A stretch of 64,000 nt of DNA. Source: SCGC-AG-212-J23 sp035649175. Its GTDB lineage: Bacteria; Pseudomonadota; Gammaproteobacteria; Burkholderiales; SG8-39. Positions 33,837-42,720 of the stretch are shown one piece after another. The notes under the pieces were generated by a model, which had not been told where the DNA came from, ran no database searches, and saw only the letters and a list, made by a program, of their open reading frames with translations. The first letter of the stretch is position 1; each line of letters starts with the position of its first letter. The position numbers and the translations under genes are program-made. The stretch spans positions 26,032 to 90,031 of the forward strand of contig DASRKB010000011.1 in the NCBI GenBank assembly GCA_035649175.1. Direction: 5' to 3'.

Positions 33837-34736
33837 ATGGGGATGATGGTCGACGGGGTATGGCGCGACATTGCGCGCGACACCGCGTCGAGCGGCGGGG
33901 CATTCGTCCGTGCCGAAAGCGTCTTCCGGGAAAGGGTCGAGGAGCCGCAGGCCGGACGCTACGTGCTGTTCGTCTCTCGCGCCTGCCCCTGGGCGCACCG
34001 CACCCTCGTGGTGCGCGCGCTGAAGGGCCTGGAGCGTGCCCTCCCGGTGCGATACGTCCTGCCGTATATGGGCGCAAACGGCTGGGAATTCCCGGCAGGC
34101 GAAGAGTTTCGCTATTTGCACCAGGCGTACGCGGCCTCGCGCGCGGGATATACCGGCCGGGTCACCGTACCGGCGCTCTGGGACACCCGGGCGCAGCGCA
34201 TCGTCAACAACGAATCGGCCGAGATCCTGCGCATGCTGAACCGCGATTTCGACCGTTTCGCGCGCCGGCGGCTGCCCGACCTGTATCCTCCTGCGCTCGC
34301 GCGCGAGATCGATGCCGTGAACGAGCGTGTGTACCGGGGGCTCAACAACGGGGTATACCGCGCGGGGTTCGCCACCGCGCAGGACAAGTACGAGGAGGCG
34401 GTCGAGGGCGTCTTCGCGACGCTCGACTGGCTGGAGCGGCGCCTGGCGGGGCGCCGGTGGCTCTGCGGCGCGCGTCTCACCGAGGCGGACGTTCGCCTGT
34501 TCACCACGCTGATCCGCTTCGACGCGGTCTACATCACACACTTCAAATGCAACCTGCGGCGGCTGGTGGACTATCCGAGGCTATGGCGCTACACGCGGAG
34601 GTTCTACGCGCTCCCAGGGGTGGCGCGTACGGTCGATCTGGCCGAGATCAAGGACCACTACTTCCGCAGCCACCGGCACCTCAACCCGACGGGAATCGTT
34701 CCGCGCGGGCCGCGGCTCGACTTGCGGCTGCACTGA
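33837..34736 (+). CDS. Glutathione S-transferase, Xi-class glutathionyl-hydroquinone reductase type
   Basis: The 299-residue protein has the Xi-class signature SRACPWAHRTLVVRALKGL with catalytic cysteine. A thioredoxin-like domain ends with VPALWDTRAQRIVNNESAEI, and an all-helical C-terminal domain ends with YFRSHRHLNPTGIVPRGP, the family's usual tail. Such enzymes reduce glutathionyl-hydroquinones. Its 3' end overlaps the signal-peptide coding region of the MipA gene. Confidence 0.92.
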   Translation: MGMMVDGVWRDIARDTASSGGAFVRAESVFRERVEEPQAGRYVLFVSRACPWAHRTLVVRALKGLERALPVRYVLPYMGANGWEFPAGEEFRYLHQAYAASRAGYTGRVTVPALWDTRAQRIVNNESAEILRMLNRDFDRFARRRLPDLYPPALAREIDAVNERVYRGLNNGVYRAGFATAQDKYEEAVEGVFATLDWLERRLAGRRWLCGARLTEADVRLFTTLIRFDAVYITHFKCNLRRLVDYPRLWRYTRRFYALPGVARTVDLAEIKDHYFRSHRHLNPTGIVPRGPRLDLRLH

Positions 34737-36070
34737 GCCTCGCGGCGGCGGCGGCTGCGCACGCGCAGGTCGACCCGATCGGCGGCGCGGTGGCCGACGA
34801 CGGCCACGGCGTCGGCTTCGCCGTGCGCGCGGAGCAATCGCCCTACGAGGGCGAAGGCGTGCGCCTGGACTTCCTGCCGCTCTATCTCTACGAGGGCAGC
34901 CCACTCTACCTGCGCTCCTCGCGCATCGGCCTGAAGCTCGACGCGGCGGGCTGGCGCTTCGATCTGTTCCTGCAGCGGCGCTTCGAGGGCTACCCGACCG
35001 AGGACATCCCCGCCGCGCTCGAGGGCATGCAGCGCCGCGAGTTCGGCGCCGACGCCGGGCTCGGCGTGTCGCGACGGATCGGCGCGGGGCGGGCATACGT
35101 GGAGGCATTGCGCGACGCGAGCGCCGTCTCTCACGGCGCGGAGCTGCGCCTGGGCTACCGCCACGAGATCGAGCGCGGCCGGCTGCGCCTGTGGCCGACG
35201 GTGGCGATCGGCCTGCGCGACGGCACGCTCAACAACTACTACTACGGCGTCGAGCCCTCCGAGGCGACCGCCGACCGGCCTCGCTACACCCCTGGCTCGG
35301 GCGTCCAGATCGAGGTGGGCGCGCAGGCCGCCTACCGCCTCACCGAGGGCTGGCAGGTGCTCGCCGGCCTCACGGCCACCCGACGAGCGCAGGGCGTGCT
35401 CGACAGCCCGGTGGTCGAGGACAGGGGCGTCGACTTCGGCGCGATGCTGGGCATCATGTATGACTTCACGCCCTACCAGCCCAAGGCCTGGTCCGACGGC
35501 CGTCCGGTGATCCTGCGCGCCTTCTACGGCAACTCGAGCGACTGCGACGTGATGCAGACCGTGCAGCTCGCCTGCACGTCGACGCACACGCTGGACCCGA
35601 CCAGCGTGGCCGGGTTCGAGGTGGGGAGGCCGGTGGTACTGCGGCTGCACGACTGGCCGCTCGACATCGTCGCGTTCGTCGGCCTGCTGCGGCACAAGGA
35701 GAAGGGTCTCCAGGAGGACTTCTGGCAGGTGAACGGCCAGATCAAGGCCGTTTTCTATGGGTTTCCGTGGTCGCACCGGGTCAAGACGCGCATCGCCTTC
35801 GGCGTCGGGCTTTCCTACGCGCAGGAGGTGCCGATCATGGAGCAGCGCGATCAGGAGGCGCGCGGGCGCGAGACCTCGAAGCTGCTCAACTACATGGACC
35901 CCTCCATCGACGTCAGCCTGGGCGACCTGATCGGCGTGAAGAGCCTGGAGAAGACCTACGTCGGACTGGGCGTTTCGCACCGCTCGGGCATCTTCGGCTC
36001 CTCCCAGCTCTTCAACAACGTGAACGGCGGCTCGAACTACATCTACACCCACGTCGAGAGCTGGTTCTAG
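34694..36070 (+). CDS. MipA/OmpV-family outer-membrane protein, start codon unresolved
   Basis: The mature part is a beta-barrel of the MipA/OmpV family, which scaffolds murein enzymes. It contains alternating strands, for example VRLDFLPLYLYEGSPLYL, ELRLGYRHEIERGRLRLWP and KTYVGLGVSHRSGIFGS, and it ends in phenylalanine (HVESWF), as outer-membrane barrels do. The reading frame encodes a plausible Sec signal (RSARAAARLAAALSLAAAAA before HAQ) beginning near 34697. No ATG, GTG or TTG lies in this frame close by. The nearest is ATG 34582, deep in the overlapping transferase gene, and the only near-cognate codon is CTG at 34733, after the basic n-region. The start coordinate given marks the beginning of the signal peptide, not a proven start. 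Confidence 0.75.
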   Translation, partial: NRSARAAARLAAALSLAAAAAAHAQVDPIGGAVADDGHGVGFAVRAEQSPYEGEGVRLDFLPLYLYEGSPLYLRSSRIGLKLDAAGWRFDLFLQRRFEGYPTEDIPAALEGMQRREFGADAGLGVSRRIGAGRAYVEALRDASAVSHGAELRLGYRHEIERGRLRLWPTVAIGLRDGTLNNYYYGVEPSEATADRPRYTPGSGVQIEVGAQAAYRLTEGWQVLAGLTATRRAQGVLDSPVVEDRGVDFGAMLGIMYDFTPYQPKAWSDGRPVILRAFYGNSSDCDVMQTVQLACTSTHTLDPTSVAGFEVGRPVVLRLHDWPLDIVAFVGLLRHKEKGLQEDFWQVNGQIKAVFYGFPWSHRVKTRIAFGVGLSYAQEVPIMEQRDQEARGRETSKLLNYMDPSIDVSLGDLIGVKSLEKTYVGLGVSHRSGIFGSSQLFNNVNGGSNYIYTHVESWF

Positions 36071-36831
36071 CCCGAGGACGAGTAGCCGCCGTCCACCGGG
36101 ATCGCCGTGCCGGTGATGAAGTCCGAGGCGGCGCTCGCCAGGAACACCGCGATGCCCTCCAGGTCCCGCGGCTCGCCCCAGCGTCCGGCGGGCGTGCGCG
36201 CAAGCACGCGCTCGTGCAGCCCGCTCACGTCCTGGCGCGCGCGCTGCGTGAGCGCCGTGTCGATCCACCCGGGCAGCACCGCGTTTACCTGGATGTTGTC
36301 GCGCGCCCAGGCGCAGGCGAGCGCCTTGGTGAGCTGCACGATGCCGCCTTTGCTCGCTCCGTAGGGCGCGACGAACGCGGCGCCGAAGAGCGACATCATG
36401 GAGCCGACGTTGACGATCTTGCCGCCGCCCGCGGCGCGCAGGTGCCCATAGGCCGTCTGGGAAGCGACGAAGGCGCTGGTGAGGTTGGTGTCGAGCACCA
36501 GGCGCCATTCGTCCACGGTGTAGTCCTGCGGCGGCTTGCGGATGTTGATGCCGGCGTTGTTCACCAGGATGTCGAGCCGCCCGAGGCGCTCGCGCGCCTC
36601 ATCGACCATGGCGCGGCACGAAGTCTCGCGCGACAGATCGGCGCGGATCGCCACCACCTTCGCGCCCAGGCCGGCGAGCTCCTTCGCTGCCGCAGCGTTC
36701 TTTTCCTCCTGCCGGCCGGCGACCGCGATCGCCGCCCCCGCCTGCGCCAGGCCGCGCGCCATCGCGAGGCCGATGCCGCCGTTGCCGCCGGTGACCAGCG
36801 CGGCCTTGCCCTTGAGATCGAACATGTTCAT
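36067..36831 (-). CDS. SDR-family dehydrogenase, 2-deoxy-D-gluconate 3-dehydrogenase-like
   Basis: This 254-residue classical SDR has FDLKGKAALVTGGNGGIGLAMARGLA, the NNAG strand (LVNNAGINIRKP), catalytic Ser in VNVGSMMS, YGASK with Tyr and Lys, and the C-terminal end GTAIPVDGGY. It resembles KduD-like sugar acid dehydrogenases, though specificity is not certain. It diverges from the MarR-GNAT gene across a 42 bp gap containing a palindrome. It ends 4 bp into the MipA gene. Confidence 0.88.
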   Translation of the reverse strand: MNMFDLKGKAALVTGGNGGIGLAMARGLAQAGAAIAVAGRQEEKNAAAAKELAGLGAKVVAIRADLSRETSCRAMVDEARERLGRLDILVNNAGINIRKPPQDYTVDEWRLVLDTNLTSAFVASQTAYGHLRAAGGGKIVNVGSMMSLFGAAFVAPYGASKGGIVQLTKALACAWARDNIQVNAVLPGWIDTALTQRARQDVSGLHERVLARTPAGRWGEPRDLEGIAVFLASAASDFITGTAIPVDGGYSSSG

Positions 36832-36848
36832 GGGTAGACTCTCGATAC

Positions 36849-36861
36849 TTGACTAAGTCAA
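36849..36861. promoter_or_regulatory. Palindromic operator-like site (TTGACTAAGTCAA)
   Basis: TTGACT and AGTCAA form a perfect six-base inverted repeat about one central A. It lies in the 42 bp between the divergent SDR and MarR-GNAT genes, thirteen bases before the regulator's ATG. MarR dimers usually bind such palindromes near their own start. The TTGACT half may also serve as a -35 element. A site for autoregulation and for control of the SDR is inferred. Confidence 0.65.
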
Positions 36862-36873
36862 CTATTTAGCAGA

Positions 36874-37779
36874 ATGGCAACCCCGGTGGAAGCGGTCCGC
36901 CGCTTCAATCGATTCTATACACGCCGCATCGGCGTGCTGCAGGACCGCTCGCTCTACCGCCCGTACTCGCTCGCCGAGGCGCGGGTGCTTTACGAGCTCG
37001 GGCATCGCGACGCCCCCACTGCCGGCGCGCTCGCGCAGGAGCTCGGGATCGACACCGGCTATTTGAGCCGCATCCTCAAGGCCTTCGCTCGCCGCGGATT
37101 GGTGAGCGCGGGGCGCGCGCCGAGCGACGCGCGCCGCCGGCCGCTTTCGCTCACGCCGGCGGGGAAGAAGGCCTGCGCGGCGCTCGAGGCGCGCTCGCGC
37201 AAGGAGGTTGGCGCCATGCTCGAGGAGGTTCCCGCGTCCGCCCGCACGCAGCTGGCGAGCGCCATGGCGGAGGTCGAGAGACTCATAGAGAAAGAAGCGC
37301 CGGGCGTTTCCCTGCGTCCCCATCGTCCCGGCGACATGGGCTGGGTGGTGCATCGCCACGGCGTGCTCTACTTCCGGGAATACGGCTGGGACGAGCGCTT
37401 CGAGGCGCTCGTCGCCGGCATCGCCAAAGACTTCATCGAGAAGCTCGACTCCGAGCGCGAGCGCTGCTGGATCGCCGAGATGGGCGGTCGGCCCGTTGGC
37501 TCGGTCTTCGTCGTGCAGCAGTCAAAAACGGTGGCGAAGCTGCGCCTTCTCCTCGTGGAGCCGGAAGCGCGGGGGCAGGGGCTCGGCCGCCGGCTCGTCG
37601 ACGAGTGCATCGCCTTCGCGCGCGCCAAGGGCTACCGCAGGCTCGTCCTGTGGACCCAATCCTGCCTGGCGGCCGCGCGCGCGATCTACAAGGCGGCGGG
37701 CTTCCGGCGCACCCGGACCGAGCGCCACGGCTCGTTCGGCTATCATCTGACCGGAGAATACTGGGAACTCGAACTCTAG
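36874..37779 (+). CDS. MarR-family regulator fused to a GNAT acetyltransferase domain
   Basis: The 301-residue protein has an N-terminal MarR winged helix. The recognition helix is in IDTGYLSRILKAFARRGLVSA and the wing in SDARRRPLSLTPAGKKA. A C-terminal GNAT domain follows, with LRPHRPGDMGWVVHRHG, the acetyl-CoA loop VEPEARGQGLGRRLVDE, and RAIYKAAGFRRTRTE. This MarR-GNAT architecture occurs in several bacteria; the acetylated molecule is unknown. It is followed 8 bp later by an SDR, BKACE, Bug receptor and MFS gene, and probably governs them. Confidence 0.9.
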   Translation: MATPVEAVRRFNRFYTRRIGVLQDRSLYRPYSLAEARVLYELGHRDAPTAGALAQELGIDTGYLSRILKAFARRGLVSAGRAPSDARRRPLSLTPAGKKACAALEARSRKEVGAMLEEVPASARTQLASAMAEVERLIEKEAPGVSLRPHRPGDMGWVVHRHGVLYFREYGWDERFEALVAGIAKDFIEKLDSERERCWIAEMGGRPVGSVFVVQQSKTVAKLRLLLVEPEARGQGLGRRLVDECIAFARAKGYRRLVLWTQSCLAAARAIYKAAGFRRTRTERHGSFGYHLTGEYWELEL

Positions 37780-37787
37780 GAGGAGGC

Positions 37788-38534
37788 GTGGACCTCTCGG
37801 CGAAAGGCATGCGCGTGCTCGTTACGGCGGGCGGCGCGGGAATCGGCCGCGTCATCGCGCAAACCTTCCGCGAGCATGGTGCGTTGGTGCACACCTGCGA
37901 CGTGGATGCCTCGACCAAGCCGGACACCGTCTGCGACGTGTCGAAGCTGGTGGAGGTGGACCGGCTCTTCGAGCAGGTTGAGAAGGCCCTGGGCGGCCTG
38001 GACGTGCTCGTCAACAACGCCGGCATCGCCGGCCCGACGGCCAAGGTCGAGGACATCAGCCCCGAGGACTGGGACCGCACCATCGCCATCGACCTTTCCG
38101 GCATGTTCTACTGCACGCGCAAGGCGATGCCGATGATCAAGCGCGCGGGCGGCGGCAGCATCGTCAACCTGTCCTCCGCCGCCGGTCGGCACGGCTTTCC
38201 CCAGCGCACGCCCTATTCGGCCGCAAAGTGGGGTGTGGTCGGGTTCACGAAAAGCCTCGCGGTGGAGGCGGGGCCGGACAAGGTGCGCGTCAACGCCATT
38301 CTGCCCGGGATCGTCGAAGGCGAGCGCATCGAGCGCGTGATCGCCGCGAAGGCGAAGGCGACCGGCGTGAGCCACGAGGAATTCCGGCAGAAGCTCCTCG
38401 AGACCACCAGCCTGCGCTCCACCGTGACGCAGCAGGACATCGCGAACATGGCGCTCTTTCTGTGCACGAAGCCGGGGGAGCGCATTACGGGACAGGCCAT
38501 TCCTGTCGATGCCGACGTGAGGTACCTCGTTTAA
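37788..38534 (+). CDS. SDR-family dehydrogenase of the BKACE operon
   Basis: The 248-residue SDR starts at GTG 37788 behind an excellent AGGAGGAGG site. The cofactor site is VLVTAGGAGIGRVIAQTF; the catalytic Ser-Tyr-Lys are in VNLSSAAG and TPYSAAKWGVVG. It overlaps the BKACE gene by one base (TAATG). In several BKACE operons an SDR oxidises a beta-hydroxy acid to the beta-keto acid that BKACE then cleaves. That is the likely role here. Confidence 0.9.
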   Translation: MDLSAKGMRVLVTAGGAGIGRVIAQTFREHGALVHTCDVDASTKPDTVCDVSKLVEVDRLFEQVEKALGGLDVLVNNAGIAGPTAKVEDISPEDWDRTIAIDLSGMFYCTRKAMPMIKRAGGGSIVNLSSAAGRHGFPQRTPYSAAKWGVVGFTKSLAVEAGPDKVRVNAILPGIVEGERIERVIAAKAKATGVSHEEFRQKLLETTSLRSTVTQQDIANMALFLCTKPGERITGQAIPVDADVRYLV

Positions 38535-39469
38535 TGTCAGCGGCGCAAGGCAAAGTCATCATCACGTGCGCGGTGACGGGCTCGATCCACACGCCCACCA
38601 TGTCGCCGCATCTCCCCATCACACCCGAGGAGATCGCGGAGGCGGCGATCGGCGCGGCGGAGGCCGGCGCGGCGATCGTGCACCTGCACGCGCGCGACCC
38701 GCAGGACGGGCGGCCGACGCAGGACCCGAAGTACTTCCGCGAGTTCGGAGCGAAGATCAAGGCGGCGAGCAACGTCGTGCTCAACTTCACCACCGGCGGG
38801 GCGCCCACCATGTCGATCGAGGAGCGCCTGCAGCCCGCGCTGCAGCTCAAGCCGGAGGTCGCCTCGCTCAACATGGGCTCGATGAACTTCGGCCTTTACG
38901 AGATGCTCGGGCGCTACAAGGAGTTCAAGCACGACTGGGAGAAGCCCTACCTCGCCGCGAGCGACGACAGGATCTTCAAGAACACCTTCAAGGACATCGC
39001 ATACATCCTCCAATCGTGTTCTCAGAATGAGACCCGTTTTGAGATCGAGTGCTACGACATCGGGCACCTCTACACCGCGGCGCATTTTCTGGACCGCGGG
39101 CTGGTGAAGCCGCCGCTGCTCATCCAGTCGGTCTTCGGCATCCGCGGCGGCATCGGGCCGCACCCCGAGGACGTGATGCACATGAAGCGCACCGCCGACC
39201 GGCTCTTCGGCGACGCGTACTACTGGTCGGTGCTCGGCGCCGGCCGCAACCAGATGTTCATCGCCGCGATGAGCGCCGTGATGGGCGGCAACGTGCGCGT
39301 CGGGCTGGAGGATAGCCTCTGGCTCGGGCGCGGGCAGCTCGCGAAATCGAACGCCGAGCAGGTCGCCAAGGCGCGGCGCATCCTGGAGGAGCTCGGACTG
39401 GTGGTCGCGACGCCGGACGATGCGCGGCAGATGCTCAAACTGAAAGGGGGCAGGAATGTGGCTTTCTAG
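38534..39469 (+). CDS. Beta-keto acid cleavage enzyme (BKACE) family
   Basis: The 311-residue enzyme of the BKACE family (DUF849) cleaves a beta-keto acid with acetyl-CoA to give acetoacetate and a new CoA ester. Marks are TCAVTGSIHTPTMSPHLPIT at the N-terminus, the zinc-binding HLHARDP, the strand VLNFTTGG, the QSVFGIRGGIGP segment, and VRVGLEDSLW.GRGQLAKSNA near the end. Substrate specificity varies widely across the family and is not predictable here. The dense coupling with the SDR and the Bug receptor supports a degradation pathway for an imported carboxylate. Confidence 0.92.
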   Translation: MSAAQGKVIITCAVTGSIHTPTMSPHLPITPEEIAEAAIGAAEAGAAIVHLHARDPQDGRPTQDPKYFREFGAKIKAASNVVLNFTTGGAPTMSIEERLQPALQLKPEVASLNMGSMNFGLYEMLGRYKEFKHDWEKPYLAASDDRIFKNTFKDIAYILQSCSQNETRFEIECYDIGHLYTAAHFLDRGLVKPPLLIQSVFGIRGGIGPHPEDVMHMKRTADRLFGDAYYWSVLGAGRNQMFIAAMSAVMGGNVRVGLEDSLWLGRGQLAKSNAEQVAKARRILEELGLVVATPDDARQMLKLKGGRNVAF

Positions 39470-40421
39470 GATTCTCCAGTTACTTGTCATCCTCGGGTTT
39501 TGCGCGGCCGCCACGGCCCAGGACTGGCCGGCGAAGCCGGTGAAGTTCGTCGTGCCGTTCCCGCCGGGCGGCACGGTCGACCCGCTCGCGCGGCTCATGG
39601 CGGCGAAGCTGGGCGAGTCGCTCAAGGGCCAGTTCATCGTCGAGAACCGCCCGGGCGCGGGCGGCTCGATTGGCACGGCGCAGGTCGCGAAGGCGCCGGC
39701 CGACGGCTACACGTTCGTCTTCGTCTTCGACTCGCACGGCGTCAACCAGGCGCTCATCAAGAGCCTGCCATACGACACGGTGCGCGACTTCGCGCCGGTC
39801 ATGCTCGTGGGCACCGCGCCCTACGCCATCGCCACGCGAGCGGACAAGCCCTACCAGTCCTTCCGCGACGTGATCCAGGCAGCCAAGGCGAAGCCCGAAG
39901 CGGTCACCATCGGCTCCATCGGCAACGGCACGCTCGGGCACCTCACCGCGCTGCTCGCGCAACAGCAGGGGGGGTTCAAGCTCTCCCACGTGCCCTTCGC
40001 CGGCGGCGGGCCGATGACGCAGAATATGCTCGGCGGCCACATCGAGCTCGGCATCGGCTCGGCGGCGCTGCTCACGCCGCACGTGCGCGGCGGCAAGATG
40101 CGCGCGCTCGCCACCACCGGGGAGAAGCGCGCGGCGTCGCTTCCCGACGTGCCGACGCTCGCCGAGCAGGGCATCCCGGGCGTGGTGGCGCTCGCCTGGT
40201 GGGGGATCTTCGCGCCGGGCGGTACGCCACAACCCGTGATGCAGAAATTCTGGGCCGAGCTGAAGAAGGCGCTCGACCAGCCCGACGTGCGCAAGTCGCT
40301 CTCCGAGGGCGTGGGCATGGAGATCATCGCGGCGAGCCCGGAGGCGACGCAGCGGTTCCTGCTCGCAGAGATGCAGCGCTGGGGCAAGGTGGTGAGCGAC
40401 CACGGCGTGAAGGTGGACTGA
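39456..40421 (+). CDS. Bug-family solute receptor of the BKACE operon
   Basis: The 321-residue product has the Sec signal MWLSRILQLLVILGFCAAATA, then DWPAKPVKFVVPFPPGGTVDPLAR, the NRPGAGGSIGTAQVAKA loop, and HVPFAGGGPMTQNMLGGHIEL in lobe two. It starts 14 bp inside the BKACE gene. It probably captures the substrate of this operon in the periplasm and hands it to a shared TctAB or another permease. Confidence 0.92.
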   Translation: MWLSRILQLLVILGFCAAATAQDWPAKPVKFVVPFPPGGTVDPLARLMAAKLGESLKGQFIVENRPGAGGSIGTAQVAKAPADGYTFVFVFDSHGVNQALIKSLPYDTVRDFAPVMLVGTAPYAIATRADKPYQSFRDVIQAAKAKPEAVTIGSIGNGTLGHLTALLAQQQGGFKLSHVPFAGGGPMTQNMLGGHIELGIGSAALLTPHVRGGKMRALATTGEKRAASLPDVPTLAEQGIPGVVALAWWGIFAPGGTPQPVMQKFWAELKKALDQPDVRKSLSEGVGMEIIAASPEATQRFLLAEMQRWGKVVSDHGVKVD

Positions 40422-40442
40422 GCGCCGGAGGACCGCGCCCGG

Positions 40443-41963
40443 TTGTTCAGGCTTTCCTACCTTCCGCCGCTGCTCGTCTACGCGGCGTACGGCGTCTCGG
40501 GGCTGACGGGCATCGTCGGCGCCTTCTTCGTCAAGGACTACCTCGACGTCACGGCGGCATTCCTCGCCGGGCTCGCTTTCTGGGCCGGCATCCCGTGGGC
40601 GCTGAAGATGCCCGTCGGACACCTCGTGGACCTCATCTGGCGCTGGAAGGCGGCGCTTGTCTGGCTCGGCGCGGGGATGATCGCGGCGAGCCTGCTCATC
40701 ATGATCGGCCTCATCAGCCACATGGAGGCGATGCGTGCGGTGATGAGCCCCACCGCCTGGTTCGTCACCGCGTCGCTCGTCGCGCCCACTGGCTACATGA
40801 TCCAGGACGCGGTGGCCGATGCGATGACCGTCGAGGCAGTGCCGCGCGTGGACGAGAACGGGCGGCCCTACGACCAGGTGGCGCTGAAGTCGATGCACAC
40901 CACCATGCAGACGCTGGGGCGCGTCGCCGTCATCGGCGGCCTCGCGCTCGTGGCGCTCGCCAACGTTTACCTCTTCTACGGCACCGAGCAGCTGCCGCAA
41001 CCCGAGCGCCGGGCGCTCTATGCTCGCGTCTACTGGCTCGCGCTCGTCATCCCGGCGCTCTCGGTGACCGGGGTCGTCGTGCACCGCTTCACGCGCGCGC
41101 GCGATGCGACCCCGGCCGGGGACAAGACGCGCCCCAACTGGTGGATCCTCGGCGGAAGCCTGGTGTTCGTCGCCATCACGCTTTCTGTCGCCCTGAGCGG
41201 CGTGGCCGCGGCGCAGGAAATCATCTTCGCCGGGTCATTCGCGGTGATCCTGTTCTTGTTATGGCGGCTCGCCCGCGAGCTCTCGCCGGTAGCGCGCGAG
41301 ACGCTGGTGGCGACCGCGCTCATCATCTTCGTGTTCCGCGCCATGCCCACCGTCGGCCCCGGGTATCAGTGGTGGTCGATCGACATCCTGAGGTTCGACG
41401 AGTCCTTCTTCGCCCGGCTGCAGCTCATCGCCTACGCGCTCACGCTCGTCGGCATGTTCGTGTTCCGCCGCTACATGGCCGACAAGCCGATCTCGAGCAT
41501 CATCGTCATGCTCAGCATCGTGGGCGGCGTGCTGTCGCTGCCCAACATCGGCATGTACTACGGTCTGCATGAGTGGACCGCGCGCCACACCGGCGGCGTG
41601 GTCGGCGCCCGCTTCATCGCGATCATCGACACCGCGCTCGAGTCGCCGCTCGGCCAGATCGCCATGATCCCGATGCTCGCGTGGATCGCCAATTCCGCCC
41701 CGGCGCACATGAAGGCGACCTACTTCGCGGTGATGGCCTCCTTCTCCAATCTGGCGCTCTCCGCGGCGCAGCTCGGCACCAAATACGCGAACCAGGTCTT
41801 CACCGTGAGCCGCGAGGTGAAGGACCGCGCCACCGGCGCCGTCAAAGTGGCGCAGGACTACAGTGAGCTTGGGATCCTGCTCATCTCCGTCACGGTGGTG
41901 ACGCTCCTCGTGCCGCTCGCCGTGGTCGCGGGGGTGCGGCTCCTGCGCCTGCGCACGGCCTGA
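40443..41963 (+). CDS. MFS-type polytopic transporter, BT1-like
   Basis: The 506-residue membrane protein has about twelve helices and starts at TTG 40443, ten bases after a GGAGGA site. The first helix (LPPLLVYAAYGVSGLTGIVGAFFVKDYL) and the pattern WAGIPWALKMPVGHLVDLIW resemble the BT1/folate-biopterin branch of MFS-like carriers. A large central loop (TRARDATPAGDKTRPNW) separates the halves. It lies 21 bp behind the Bug gene and may export or import a metabolite of the same pathway. The substrate is uncertain. Confidence 0.8.
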   Translation: MFRLSYLPPLLVYAAYGVSGLTGIVGAFFVKDYLDVTAAFLAGLAFWAGIPWALKMPVGHLVDLIWRWKAALVWLGAGMIAASLLIMIGLISHMEAMRAVMSPTAWFVTASLVAPTGYMIQDAVADAMTVEAVPRVDENGRPYDQVALKSMHTTMQTLGRVAVIGGLALVALANVYLFYGTEQLPQPERRALYARVYWLALVIPALSVTGVVVHRFTRARDATPAGDKTRPNWWILGGSLVFVAITLSVALSGVAAAQEIIFAGSFAVILFLLWRLARELSPVARETLVATALIIFVFRAMPTVGPGYQWWSIDILRFDESFFARLQLIAYALTLVGMFVFRRYMADKPISSIIVMLSIVGGVLSLPNIGMYYGLHEWTARHTGGVVGARFIAIIDTALESPLGQIAMIPMLAWIANSAPAHMKATYFAVMASFSNLALSAAQLGTKYANQVFTVSREVKDRATGAVKVAQDYSELGILLISVTVVTLLVPLAVVAGVRLLRLRTA

Positions 41964-41982
41964 AACTTGCCTGCGGGGGGGC

Positions 41983-42711
41983 ATGAACCCCCGAGAGCTC
42001 ACCGCCCGCAAGGTCCACGCGGCGCTCGAGCGCGAGCCGCGCGTCAACCTCCACCGCCGACCCATCCGCATTCACGCGCAGGACGGCGCCGTCATCCTGG
42101 AAGGCGAGGTGGCCGACGTGGCCGCGAAGAAGCTGGCCCTGGAAGCGGCGGCGGCGGCCGAGGGCGTGAGCGGCGTAGTGGACCGGCTGCGCGTCGATCC
42201 CGGCGAGGCGCGCGGCGACGGGGCGATCCGCGACTCGTTCGCGCGGCTGCTGCTCGAGCAGGCGGAGTTCCTGAACTGCACGGTACGCGTGCGTACCAAC
42301 GAGAAGAGCGCCGTGCTGAGAAAGAAGGAAGACGGCGCGGGCGACATCGAGATCTCGGTGACCGACGGCGTGATCCTGCTCGAAGGCCGCATGATCAGCG
42401 TGCCGCACCGGCTCTTCGCCGGCGCGGTAGCCTGGTGGACGCCGGGACGGCGCGATGTGATCAACGCCCTCGAGGTCGTGCCGCCCTACGAGGAGCGCGA
42501 CGAGGAGGTGACCGAGGCGCTCCGCCTCGCGCTGGAGGCCGACCCGCTGCTCGAAGCCGACCAGATCCGCTCGCAGTGCCGCGACTGGGTGGTGACGCTC
42601 GAGGGTGCCGTTCCCACCGAGGAGCAGCGCCACCGCGCCGAGCTCGGCGCCTGGTCGCTCTCCGGCGTCGACAAGGTGATCAACCGCCTCCAGGTCGCGC
42701 CCCAACGCTAA
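41983..42711 (+). CDS. Protein with repeated BON domains
   Basis: The 242-residue protein has three BON-like domains: residues about 8-70 (RIHAQDGAVILEGEVAD), about 85-150 (SVTDGVILLEGRMIS) and about 175-240 (CRDWVVTLEGAVPTEEQRH). Each has the strand-helix-strand form G.V.L.G.V. No signal peptide is seen, so it is either cytoplasmic or secreted in another way. BON domains bind phospholipid or attach proteins to membranes. A small basic protein gene follows 9 bp later. Confidence 0.82.
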   Translation: MNPRELTARKVHAALEREPRVNLHRRPIRIHAQDGAVILEGEVADVAAKKLALEAAAAAEGVSGVVDRLRVDPGEARGDGAIRDSFARLLLEQAEFLNCTVRVRTNEKSAVLRKKEDGAGDIEISVTDGVILLEGRMISVPHRLFAGAVAWWTPGRRDVINALEVVPPYEERDEEVTEALRLALEADPLLEADQIRSQCRDWVVTLEGAVPTEEQRHRAELGAWSLSGVDKVINRLQVAPQR

Positions 42712-42720
42712 GGAGATCTC

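Noticed and set aside
33860..36070. A 736-residue frame as a single transferase-MipA protein
   Set aside because: Its first 275 residues are an out-of-frame shadow of the glutathionyl transferase; only the MipA part is real.
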